Of a stretch of DNA of 64,000 nt, positions 43,626-53,883 are shown piece by piece. The notes under the pieces were generated by a model. It searched no databases and had not been told where the DNA came from. It was given only the letters and a program-made list of their open reading frames with translations. Both the position numbers and the translations under genes were made by a program. Source of the stretch: Plantago major (Eukaryota > Streptophyta > Magnoliopsida > Lamiales > Plantaginaceae). Positions within the stretch are counted from its first letter, which is position 1; each line of letters opens with the position of its first letter. The DNA is taken from the NCBI GenBank assembly GCA_026545765.1, contig CM048841.1, positions 95,313,352 to 95,377,351 on the forward strand. The letters are read 5' to 3'.

Positions 43626-46504
43626 CTAATTATTGTCAACAGTCTCATCAAGTACAGGCAAACACTTGGTCAGGATTTCAGCCGCTGATTCCAGTTCTTC
43701 CTTTGAAATTATCAATGGTGGAACGATCCTAACTACATTTCCTTTCCCAGCGGTCAAAACGAGAAGCCCAGATGTTTGGCACGCCTCGACTAGTGGAGAT
43801 GCAGATACATCGAGCTCTATGCCAATTATCAATCCCGACCCTCGTACTTCTTTCACGTGTGAGTTTCTACCCAGTTTTTTCACTAACAAATCCTTGAGGT
43901 ACTGGCCTTTCTCCGAGACACTGGCCAAGAACCCAGGATCTGATATTTTGTCAAGGACGGCAATTGCAGCACTGCAGACGAGAGGGTTACCTGCAAAAGT
44001 GCTGCCATGATCCCCATGACTTATAGCAGACGCGACCTTTTCAGTTACCAATACGGCGCCAATGGGTAGACCTCCGGCAAGGGGCTTTGCAAGAGTCATT
44101 ATGTCTGGGTAGACGCTGTACGCTTCGTGGGCCCACAGGTATCCCGTTCGGCCCAGGCCACATTGTACCTTGTGATCATAGGCACACAATAAGATTGTTA
44201 AGGAATACTGTACTATACATTTACAGATTCACATTCAGAAAGATATCATGAAGTAATAATTAAAGGCCGACAGACCCGACACATTGTAATGTTTTATTTC
44301 TAAGAGTTAAAATTGAACGGGCCAGCCAGAATTCATGATACTGTTTGTGTTTGTAATTTTTTTCTAAAAGGATGCTGATTTACATGAGATTAAGCAACAA
44401 CTGCAATATGATGCTACAAATTTACACTTGAAGAGCAAAGTTAACCTGTTCTAGATATCCATGATATATGTCGGAGTATTTCTTCCACAAATGAATCTTG
44501 AAACAGGTTAATTTGACGACATATGAGGGGCAGTGCAATGATGCAAGAATGTTGAAAGAGCATAAACAATTACTTGCCAGAACAAATTTTGGCAAAATAA
44601 AGGATGCAATTCCCTTATAATCAGCATATATCTTTTGTGCAGAATTTTCTAAGCGCTATGAAACTGGAGAAAGATAAGTTGTACTTTATATTTGTTGAAG
44701 GTTGGGAGATAAAAATATTATCTTAAACTACTGAAGAAAATACGGTGCTTCTCAGAGATAAAAATCTAGTGGCCTTTGTTCATAAAAACTTTTACAATAT
44801 GCTCGTAGCAATAGACTTGCTAACTTCTGAGTTCTGACCAGTGCCAAAGGTAGTCAAATTTCTACCTTCATTGTGCTCTAGTGTCGGAGGATAATGAATC
44901 ATAAGACAAACAAATGATCTGTGACAGTAGACTGAATTAACAAATTGAACTTCTCTGCAGTCTGTAAATGAAAAGGTATTGGCATTTTATTGAACTATAT
45001 GAATAATGTAATGTTTTCTTGAAGTATCATCAAAATTTTGGCAACAGACAGGGCAACATTTCAACAAGAGCATCATAAACATTCCAGGCGCTGTTAAGAA
45101 GTTTGAGGAAATAGTAAACGAACAAACTCTAAAATTGCTGAAGAAATTCAGTGAGAAAGTAATGAACTTTAAAGTATAAAAGAAACTTCATACAGAATAT
45201 GAAGTAAACGATGTGAAGATATGGTGCAATGTAAAAATTAAAAATTAAAAAACAGAAGAAGAAATGAAGTGATCCTTTACCTCATCATAGACAAGAAGGC
45301 ACCCAACATTATCACATGCAACACGCAGCGAGTGCAAAAATTCCTTTGCCGCACTATATATACCACCTTCTCCTTGAATCGGCTCCACAAATACAGCAGC
45401 AAACTTTCCACTTTCTATTGCCTTTACTGACGCTTGAACATCACCATACTCTAGAAAAGTCACCCCAGGCATAACAGGTTGAAATGGTGTTCTGTAATAC
45501 TCTTTGCTCGTCAACGCAAGAGACCCCATTGTTCTACCATGAAAGCAATTCGAGAATGCAAGAAACTCGACAGACGGCTCCTTGTTATCAGGATGTGTAA
45601 ATCTCTGGAACTTCCTCGCAAACTTAATGGCCGCCTCATTAGCTTCAGTTCCAGAGTTGCAGAAGAACACCCGGTCAGCAAATGATCTCGCAAGTAAACG
45701 CTTCGCAAGCTCTATCTGCAAGATTAATTCTTTTACTCATAATTCTATCTGCAACTAAACGATTCAAATACAAACCATTAATTTTCCCCAAAGAATGACT
45801 TAGGCATCCGCATTTCCTATTCATTAACACAACACTATGTAACTGATGATTCCAACACAGAGTAAACCTCATAAAAATTCAACACAGAGTAAACCTCATA
45901 TAGTTGAAACCCAAAATCAAAATCAAAAGCAAACACACATCAAATACTCCCAAAGAATGGCCCAGGCATCCACATTTCCTATTCACCAACACAACACCAT
46001 GCAATTGATGATTCCACATATTCCAACACAGACCAAACCCGCATAAAAACCCAATCTTGAAACTCAAAATCAAAAGCAAACCAACAAAAAGACCCAATCT
46101 TTCACCTGAGGAACAGTGTAGTAAACATTGCTGACATGCGCAAGAACCTCAGCCTGCTCTGTAACCGCTCTTAGCCAATCGGAATCCCCATGGCCAAGAG
46201 CATTGACAGCAATACCAGAAGTTAGGTCGAGATACTCTCGCCCTTCAACATCAAACAATTTACAACCTTTTCCACTGGACAAGACGAGTGGAGCTCTAGC
46301 ATAAGTGCCCACAATGAACTTCTTCTCGTCGGCAATTATCTCAGCTGCTCTGTTCTCAGAAAGGGGCGGATTTTGGGTGGTGTTTGGTGCGCGTACGTCG
46401 ATTACACACTTAATTGGCGTGAGACGGTAGGAATAATTGGTGGGTCTGGATGATAGTGCAAAGGACGGTGAATTGTTGACGGAGAATAGGGCGGAGCAGC
46501 TCAT
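43626..46504 (-). CDS. WIN1: Acetylornithine aminotransferase, plastid, arginine biosynthesis
   Basis: Three exons on the minus strand: 46504-46106, 45715-45281, 44168-43626, giving 458 residues, close to Arabidopsis WIN1/At1g80600 (about 457, from memory). The enzyme is a PLP class-III aminotransferase making N-acetylornithine from N-acetylglutamate semialdehyde. Visible landmarks are [47 protein letters not shown], then LLVYDE at the exon 2/3 border, continuing VQCGLGRTG. The PLP lysine is in [31 protein letters not shown] and [11 protein letters not shown] follow. The first 45-50 residues are Ser/Thr/Asn-rich with few acids, fitting a plastid transit peptide. I start at ATG 46504; a longer open frame upstream has no ATG. 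The gene looks intact. The symbol follows Arabidopsis; ACOAT/argD-like would be equivalent. Confidence 0.95.
45786..46015. repeat. Direct duplication inside aminotransferase intron 1
   Basis: About 68 bp at 45786-45853 (cccaaagaatgacttaggca...) recurs at 45948-46015 with around ten substitutions. The following ccaacacagagtaaacc motif is also repeated. A local tandem duplication with a period of about 162 bp, without effect on the splice sites. Confidence 0.8.
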
Positions 46505-46607
46505 TTTCAGGCGGCGCAAATTGCAAGTGTGTGGAAAGGAAGCTGCAGATTTCTCACCTTCTTTCTAAAACGGTATGGACCGTATGGTTTACTAATCCTA
46601 TATTATA

Positions 46608-46848
46608 CTCCCTCTGTTTTTTTTTTAAAAACTTGCTATATTAACTTCGATTTAAACTTCGATTGATCAGAATTCTTTAACGATAATAAGTAAATAATTT
46701 AATAAAATCATATAATGAAAATTTAAGAATTAAATTTTATTATATGATTTTATTTAATTATTTACTATTATAATTAAGAAAGAATTGCGATCAAAGTCAA
46801 AACATAATCAGTAATAAGAAACGATGTTTTAAAAGCAACGGAGGGTAC
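46608..46848. mobile_element. Stowaway-like MITE upstream of the aminotransferase gene
   Basis: tactccctctgt at the left and acggagggta at the right, with inverted halves around 46690-46760 (aaatcatataatgaaaattt against its complement). It lies about 100 bp upstream of the ATG, within the likely promoter. Confidence 0.7.
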
Positions 46849-49292
46849 CACTGAATTAATAGTTTTAGAATACTTTTCAATAATATCTTTCAGTATGAAC
46901 AAGATTTTGGGTTAATAATTTGCAAACCAAATGATTCATTACCAACCTTATGTCAATGTCAAGACATCAACTTCTCATTGATTTTGGTTTGGCTATGGGT
47001 TTTCTCAAGTGAAATAATTCAAACCTTATTTTGTACTCCTTTCATCCCAAATCAAATGTACAATTTTTTCGTTTTGTTGTAAATATTTGTAAACTTCGAC
47101 TACGATATAATTTAAATCGTAAATATAAAATGTTCAATTAATCATATAATTAAACTTTTGAAAGTAAACTTTCCACTTGATATCCTGTCTGAAATATGTT
47201 ATGTTTCCACTTACAGTATTTAAAAAATTATGTAAAAACATAACATCCTTGATATTTGGTTACGGGTGAATTTCATCCAGTACCCCTCTTAGAAGTTCTA
47301 AATACATATGGGTACCAGTTAGATCAATAATAACATGCAAGTCATGTTCGATATAAATCAATTACATCTAAGTCCACGAATTTGACTTCTGGCGAATTAA
47401 AATCAGGAAAATGCATGTTTACCCCTGCTCATATATCAGATTTTAGTTTTGTCCAAACAGCCATAACTTAGTGATGATGTGTGGATATGGATGTAATTTA
47501 TGTAATTGAAGTTTGGATAATTTTTTTCCAAATTTTTATTATAACCTTTTATAAATTAACTTGTACTTTAAGAAATCTCATTAGGGTCAATCATAGAATC
47601 TAAAATATTATGAGGGGTCCATTTCAATTTTCACATGTGAAACATATAAATATGAAGTGGTCGAGGGTCAATTTGCAATTTCCAAAACTCCAAACGTGTT
47701 TTAAAGCATGGGTGGCACTTTTGTAAATAATGTGAACTTTAAATTGCAGTACAAGTCCCCAGGGATCACCTAATTCTCAAATGACAGTCCTTTAATTTTT
47801 TTAAAAAAATCTCAATCAAGTCCCTGTAAAATCCCATAACTTTCTTAAACTTTGGTTCTTTAATCTTTTCAACGAATCTCGGTTTTAAACTTCGATATAC
47901 ACATGAGTAATCATTGTCCGTTAAAAAAACATCATCCAAGACGACAGATCTGAAAGTGGAGGAAGATGAAGCAATGAAGAAGAAAGCTAGCAGAGGAGAA
48001 ATGGGTGTGTAGAGGGGAGGAGGAGGCAGAACAACGGAGAAGGAGGCAGGATGCAACCAACAGATTCATGAATCAATCAACCTCTAACAGATCAATTTCA
48101 CCTTCCTGCCATGGATGGAGCTTCCATGGAAGTGAAAGGAAACATATGTTAATTAATGTTCTATTGTTTTTCACATTTGTTTGTATTTTTATTTTATTTT
48201 TCATAATTTTTTATTTTATAAATATTTTTATGTTATTATTTATTTTTCAATTTTTATTTATTTTGTAATATTTTTATTTCTTTAAATCATTTTTCTATTT
48301 TTTTATTTATTATCCAAAAAATTATTTTTAAAAATTATTTATTTATTTTCATAATTTTTCTAATTTTTATTTATTTTTCATAATTTTTTAAAATAGTTTT
48401 TATATTTTTTAATTTATTTTTCATAATTTTTATTCACCTAGAATCATTTTTCCATTTTTTATTTATTTTCTGGACATTATTGTGTATTAAAATCGAAAAG
48501 GGGAAAAATGAACTAAGGACCTGTTTGTTTGTCCAATAATCAGTTTCAACTTATAAGCAGGTCAATGAAAAATCAGCTTTTTGGACTTAAATGTAATTGT
48601 TGAATTAGTTGATGCTTAGATGCAATGACCCTATCTAACGGGTTATTATATGTAATAACCCTTTTGTTTACACATAAAAACATCTATGTCCGTACATTAA
48701 GAAAAGATGTTCTAACATAAATAATATACTGATGAATAACTTATATAAGTGAAATGATATAATAATATAAAAGTGTTGATATTTCATGAGAAATGCTTGA
48801 TATTTTACAAAATCACCAACAAATAAATATTTGTTTTATGAGTAATATTTTACATTTTAGATAAAATATACTCCTTTCGTCCTGATTTTAAATTTCCGCA
48901 TTCCATTTTAGGACGTCACAATTTCAACTTTCCATCTCTTAAATATAAAATCTCTCTTATACTTTATTCACTATCTTTTATACTTTATCACCATCTTTCG
49001 TATACTTTATTCACTTTTATCTTAAAACTTGTGCCGGGCCCGTGGAAAGTTGAAATCGGGACGGAGAGAGTATGATGTTTTAGATTCTTTACATTAAAAA
49101 AATCAATGAATATTGTATTCAGTTAAAGTTATTATGTTGGGTTTAAAGTTGAACTTTTTGAACTCTGTAAAGAGAGAGTGGACTTACATTGTAATGTTAC
49201 GAGAGTTAAATGGATTGATAGTATTACTTATAGATAATCCATCCATGAGAACTCCTGAGTCAAGCGTACTTGCTCTGGAGTAATCTTATAAT
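46849..49292. other. Intergenic with MITE remnants, no gene
   Basis: Contains a half-MITE at about 47033-47190 (tactcctttcatccc ...), a T-rich low-complexity stretch at about 48160-48480, and a hAT-like end near 48520 (ggacctgtttgtttg). A Stowaway-like element is listed separately. The minus-strand frame at 47766-48056 has no recognisable domain. Confidence 0.55.
48869..49072. mobile_element. Stowaway-like MITE
   Basis: tactcctttcgtcctg at 48869-48884 and cgggacggagagagta at 49057-49072 form the TIR, with caatttcaactttcca near the left and the inverse tggaaagttgaaat near the right. Confidence 0.75.
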
Positions 49293-50809
49293 CACTATAA
49301 GAATACACTCAAATTGAGACGAATTTTAGCGACGAATCGATAAGGATTAGCGACAGATTAACTATTTGTCTCTAATTCGCGACGGATTAAATAATCCGTC
49401 TCTAATTAGGTTGACTAAACATTAAAGAAAAAGATTTAATGACGGATAGGGCTATCAATCGCTAAACTTAGCGACGGATAGGCTATCCGTCGCTAAATCT
49501 GTTTAATAGCGGGCAGAAGCCTTCTTCTTCCCCATTTCACTTCTGTTTCTTCCTTTCTTCCCCTTCTTCACCATCTTCGCCATTTGTGAAGTCCGATGAA
49601 AATTCCACCATTCCGGCCAATCTTTGACTCTTTTCGAAGCTCGTTGAATAAGGAACTCGGGTGGCCATTCAATTTCATCCTTCTTCGGCCATTTTTTTCC
49701 GTAATTGAAGGTATTAGTCTAAAACCCTTACTTTGTTAAATTTGGAATTTTTGCTAATTTCGACTAATTTGAGCAATTGTATGTTTATACTACAAAAAAT
49801 TAATTTTTTTATGACGAAAAAATTTTGTCACTGGACAAGAAAAAAGCGTCACCAAAGAGTTGTCGTGATGAACATTTTTGTCACGGACGTTGTCACTGGA
49901 GGTCCGTCACATTAAATTTCTGGTGACAAATTGAGGTGAAGTCACAAAAAACTTGTGACGAAACGTTTTTCATCACCGTAGTTCGTGACGACAATGAGAT
50001 ATGTCACTAGAGACCTAGTACCGGTGACAGTTTTTTTGTCATAAGATGTAAAACTTTTGTCACCAATTGATTTAGTTTGTCACCAAAAAGTTTGTCGGTG
50101 TCATCTCTTGTGACAAAACTAGTTGTCACTGTTTGGACTTCAGTGACAAAGTTTCTGTCATTATTGAAAAAGAATTGTCACCAAAATTGTGTCTTGTCAC
50201 CATATTCCTTGCCTGATCATTGCTCTGGTGACAAAAGGTTTCGTCATGCTAAATGTATTTTAATAGTGACAAAAGTTTCATCACCGGATTAATTGTTGTT
50301 GTCACGTACTTTTATGTTTCTAATTACAAACTATTGTTGTCACGGATAACAAGGTGTCCTGACAAAGAATGTCATCACGAAAACTATATTTTTGTCATAT
50401 TTTACTCACCATTTTTGACAAAATAAATTCATCATAGTAACTTGGGTTTTTCTACGGTGAGATAGTAGTCGTACATGATTAAAATGAGATAGTAATCGTA
50501 CATTAAAGTGTTTACCAAATATACCCTTTAGTTATTCATTTAGGTCTTATTTTATAATTCATTCATAAAATATACAAATATTCAAAAAAAATTAGGAAAA
50601 AAATTATAATTGTAATTAGACATAATTGTTGATTTACCATTATACCCTTTCATTAAAAAAGAAAATGTATTAATATTAATTAGAACCACCATCGGACCTC
50701 CAATGAGCGCCACCGGAGCCGTCGCCGGACCTCCGGCGGGTGCCACCGGACCTCCGGCATCCGGCGGATCTCCGGCGACACCCTAATTTAATTTTAAAAA
50801 ATTTAATGT

Positions 50810-50882
50810 TGTAACTCATAGGAATTGAACCCAAACACCTCATAAATACAAGTTTAGAAACTTACCATTAAGCTACAAGGTA
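50810..50882 (-). repeat. tRNA-like sequence in the left MULE arm
   Basis: Minus strand reads CCTTGTAGCTTAATGGTAAG, a 30 bp middle, then GGGTTCAATTCC and a 3' part ending TACAAC. This has an A-box-like and a B-box-like segment, and the ends TTGTA/TACAA can pair as an acceptor stem. The stems are weak, so it is not called a functional tRNA. Confidence 0.5.
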
Positions 50883-50959
50883 TTACATATCCATAGTCTA
50901 ACTATAAATATATATAACATATCCTTATCCAAACCAACAAAAAGAGAAAACCAACCACA

Positions 50960-51125
50960 TAACAATTGTTTTAACATTGATTTGTTTTGTCTTTTATGCA
51001 AGAATTATTGTTTAACATCGATTTGTTTTATTCTTTTATTCAAGAATTATTGTTTAATATCAATTTGTTTTGTTCTTTTATCCAAGAATTATTGTTTAAC
51101 GTCGATTTGTTTTGTTCTTTTCTTT
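50960..51125 (+). repeat. 42 bp minisatellite, about four copies
   Basis: Unit caagaattattgtttaacat followed by cgatttgttttgttctttta, repeated with few changes. It reads as a 14-residue repeat in one frame, which is an artefact of 42 being a multiple of three. Confidence 0.88.
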
Positions 51126-51546
51126 TATTTTGTTTTAGATATCATTGCAACTAATAAAAGGTAGGCATTTTTTTGTTTTAGATTTTTGCCATCAATTATC
51201 CACCCCACACCATTCTTTGCCACTTTAAAACACCAAACTTTACCATCAATTCTTCACATTCACGTCTTCACAAATGTCTGTTCATATAAATAACCTAAAT
51301 GACATGTAACCCTCACACCGTTCAAACAAAAATACTTTTCATTGTAAAATATAGGAATCTTCCATGAACCTCAAAATGCTACATGAATGCAACTTGCAAT
51401 TCAAAACTTGAAATACTTCTAAACATCAATAGTCTTTCGATTTATGGGGAAAAAAATGGAATCCGCAACACCCAAAAAAAAAAAAAAAAAACATGCGACA
51501 ATCCAAAATCATTACATGTAACTTTAAAGCAAATGACCAAAAGTAT

Positions 51547-52360
51547 CACTATTAACTAATCCCAACTCAAACTGAAATATAAGTCTCGTCTTCCAACTTC
51601 CCTATGTGTTTTGATAAAATCAAGAAGGTCCTCGGTTGTGTCAAGTCTCGTTGTACCACCCATGGAATTTTCTCCAATCAAAGTAGTGTTCCAAACCTCG
51701 TGCAACTCCATATGTTTCTCAATATAACAAAAAACCACCGCTCTTGAAGTCACCATCTTTGGATCAATACTGCACAAAGACCACGCCCAGATCCACCACC
51801 ACGACATCTCCACTGTCACTCCACCAAACCACACCACCACCACGAGATTCGTCCACCACCATCTCCGACCAGATCCGACGTCATCTAAGATCCAACAAGA
51901 TCCAGATCTTGATTTTGTATATTATATTATTGTAATTTCTTATTAATTTTGTAATTTTTTATTTTTATTAATTATTATTAAATGTTGTATACTGTATTAT
52001 CGAATATTGTATGAAATTGTCGATTTATCCGTATTGAATAAAATTATCATTTTATGCGTATTGAATAATTGTAAACAATTGTCAGTTTATCCGTATTGAA
52101 TATTCGTATATAATTGTTGGTTTATCCGAATTGAATAAAATTATCGATTTATCGGTATTGAATATTCGTATAAAATTGTCGAAATATTCGTATTAAAAAT
52201 AAAAAAAATACTATTTTATCCGTCGCTAAATAGTGCTGCTTTTTGTTTCAGACGGTCAACACTTTATCCGTCGCTAATTCCGTCCCTAATTAGCGACGGA
52301 TAAATTAACCGTCGCAAAAAATCAAGAGACGGATAGTTATTTCCCGTGTTTTTTGTAGTG
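51547..52360. mobile_element. CACTA element or fragment inside the MULE
   Basis: The right end TTTTTTGTAGTG (52360) is clear, with GCGACGGATAAA subterminal repeats (52205-52345). The interior (51780-52200) resembles 8280-8680 of the first CACTA element (CCACCACCA, then CGACCAGATCC, then repeated cgatttatccgtattg). The left end may be CACTATTAACT at 51547, since tat precedes it (51544-51546) and follows 52360. No subterminal repeats are visible on that side, so the left border is tentative. Confidence 0.55.
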
Positions 52361-52418
52361 TATAAATGTTAGTAACAATTGAAAAATAAAAATATCATAC
52401 TACATGACCAATATAAAG

Positions 52419-52603
52419 TACTACCTTCGTCCCAAAAGAATCATATATTGAAGCATACTTTTAGGTACAAATTTAACACAAATATAAAGCATGAACATGG
52501 ATACTTTTAGTGGGATGGTATCCATTTTTTTTAATCTTGAATGATATTATATGGTACATATAAAAACGAAAAAATGTATAAAGTTTTAGGGACTAAGGGA
52601 GTA
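52419..52603. mobile_element. Small Stowaway-like MITE inside the MULE
   Basis: tactaccttcgtccc at the left and gggactaagggagta at the right form an imperfect TIR with TA ends. Confidence 0.6.
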
Positions 52604-52665
52604 TAGGAGAATATAGAATAGGTTTTAGGGTAAGTTTTATAAAATCTGAACATAGACATCCAATT

Positions 52666-52738
52666 CTCCTTGGTGTAGTGGTTAGGTAATGTACATTATT
52701 AATAGGAGATCATGGGTTCAAATCATGTTAACCACATA
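52666..52738 (+). repeat. tRNA-like sequence in the right MULE arm
   Basis: ctccttggtgtagtggttag, then a 25 bp middle, then catgggttcaaatcatg. The A-box (tggtgtagtggttagg) and B-box (gggttcaaatc) are both good matches to plant tRNA promoter boxes, and the T-arm stem catg/catg pairs. It points in the opposite direction to the left-arm copy, as expected for part of the TIR. Confidence 0.55.
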
Positions 52739-53766
52739 ATTTACTTTTTTATTAAAGACTAATAACTTCATCGGGGCTGGTCGGTCGCCGGAGGTGAGGG
52801 TGGTGACAGCCGCCGGAGCGAGGTAGTAATGGTCGCCGGTCCGGCGGTGGAGGTGGTGACGGTCGCCGGAGGTGGTGGCCCGATCACTTTTTATGGTCCG
52901 GCCCGGCCCAACCCAAACCACTTTAACTTAAATAATACTTCCTATTTGTTATTATTATTTTTATTCTTATATCACCCTTTTTTATTTATTAGTAACTAAA
53001 TGGGTATATTTGTCAATTAACCAGTACGACTACTCTTGAGTTGTCGTACACATGATCAATGGTCAAGATTAGATCTTAAAGGTAGTACGACTACTATCTC
53101 ACTTTAACAAGTAGTACGACTACTATCTCACCGTAGAAACCCCCTAGTAACTTTTTAACATTGTTACTAATTCATCAATTAAGATCAACATGTACAATCA
53201 TAAACCATAATATAATATGGACAATAGATTGATCAGGGAACTAAACCAAAGATTGAAAAAAAATCATGTCATTGCGAAACCAAGTAAAAAAACAAATATT
53301 GTTGCTAAATAAGATTATAACTATAATATCAATACGAATCCAAATCTAACCAAAAGTTTGCAATAATGGTATATTGCTAAAAGAATGTATAAAAGTTCGA
53401 GGCTAGCTAGCTTTGTAAAAGTACATTCTTCAAGAATGTCAAATGAACCACCATCTTCTGTCTCCAATAGAGATGCAAGTGCACAATCTGCAAAATTAAT
53501 GAAAACAATAAGCTAAGTTATCAATCCATCTTTATGTTCAAAAGAAATACAACATAGACCATCAATAGATAAAACCATTAACTACAACTTAATGGATCGG
53601 AATTATTAATGTTGCTTCGAACAACGCAAACAAGTTACCAGCCACAATGAAAGTACTCATGTCATATACAATCAATATCCAAACATTATAGCAGAATATC
53701 ATCTTACCAAGCAAATTGAAGAGAAGTAAGTTATGGCTCTCAACAAGAAAAGTTTAAAGGTGTACC

Positions 53767-53883
53767 TTACTGCCGGAGAAAATTTTGTTGCACTAGTTCA
53801 ATATGGACTTGAAGAGTTTCAAACTTGCTATCCTCAGGATCCACAAATTTACCATGTTTATCAATGTGAGTGGTCCTGAACAG
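53767..53883 (-). pseudogene. En/Spm-type plant transposase exon remnant
   Basis: Minus strand reads LFRTTHIDKHGKFVDPEDSK and continues to a stop at 53767. The TH..KHGKFVD phrase matches the conserved part of the plant Ptta/En/Spm transposase domain (from memory of the family), which binds CACTA subterminal repeats. No flanking exons could be joined to it with confidence. Confidence 0.5.

Larger units (their letters stand above)
50444..53144. mobile_element. Mutator-like element, 2.7 kb, with perfect 9 bp target duplication
   Basis: Ends GGGTTTTTCTACGGTGAG (50444) and the inverse CTCACCGTAGAAACCCCC (53127-53144), flanked by tagtaactt at 50435-50443 and 53145-53153. The inverted arms are about 440-480 bp and diverged. 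Each holds GATAGTAGTCGTAC repeats, then a GC-rich CCGGCGACC cluster, then a tRNA-like sequence. The core (50885-52660) contains a 42 bp minisatellite, a fragment of a CACTA element and a small MITE. No MURA-type transposase was found. Confidence 0.85.

Noticed and set aside
43633-44010. Plus-strand frame opposite the aminotransferase exon
   Set aside because: Antisense shadow of a well-conserved coding exon.
47766-48056. Minus-strand 96-residue frame
   Set aside because: No recognisable domain, no splice partners or promoter signals, and it lies in a region of low-complexity and MITE remnants.
50982-51164. Repeat protein frame
   Set aside because: It is the translated 42 bp minisatellite.
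49293-52360. A single CACTA element running from 49293 to 52360
   Set aside because: The clean MULE borders and TSD at 50444/53144 enclose the 52360 end but not the 49293 end, so they cannot be two ends of one insertion.
52666-52738. Functional tRNA gene
   Set aside because: A and B boxes are present but the acceptor and anticodon stems pair poorly and it lies within a MULE arm, so it is listed as a tRNA-like repeat only.
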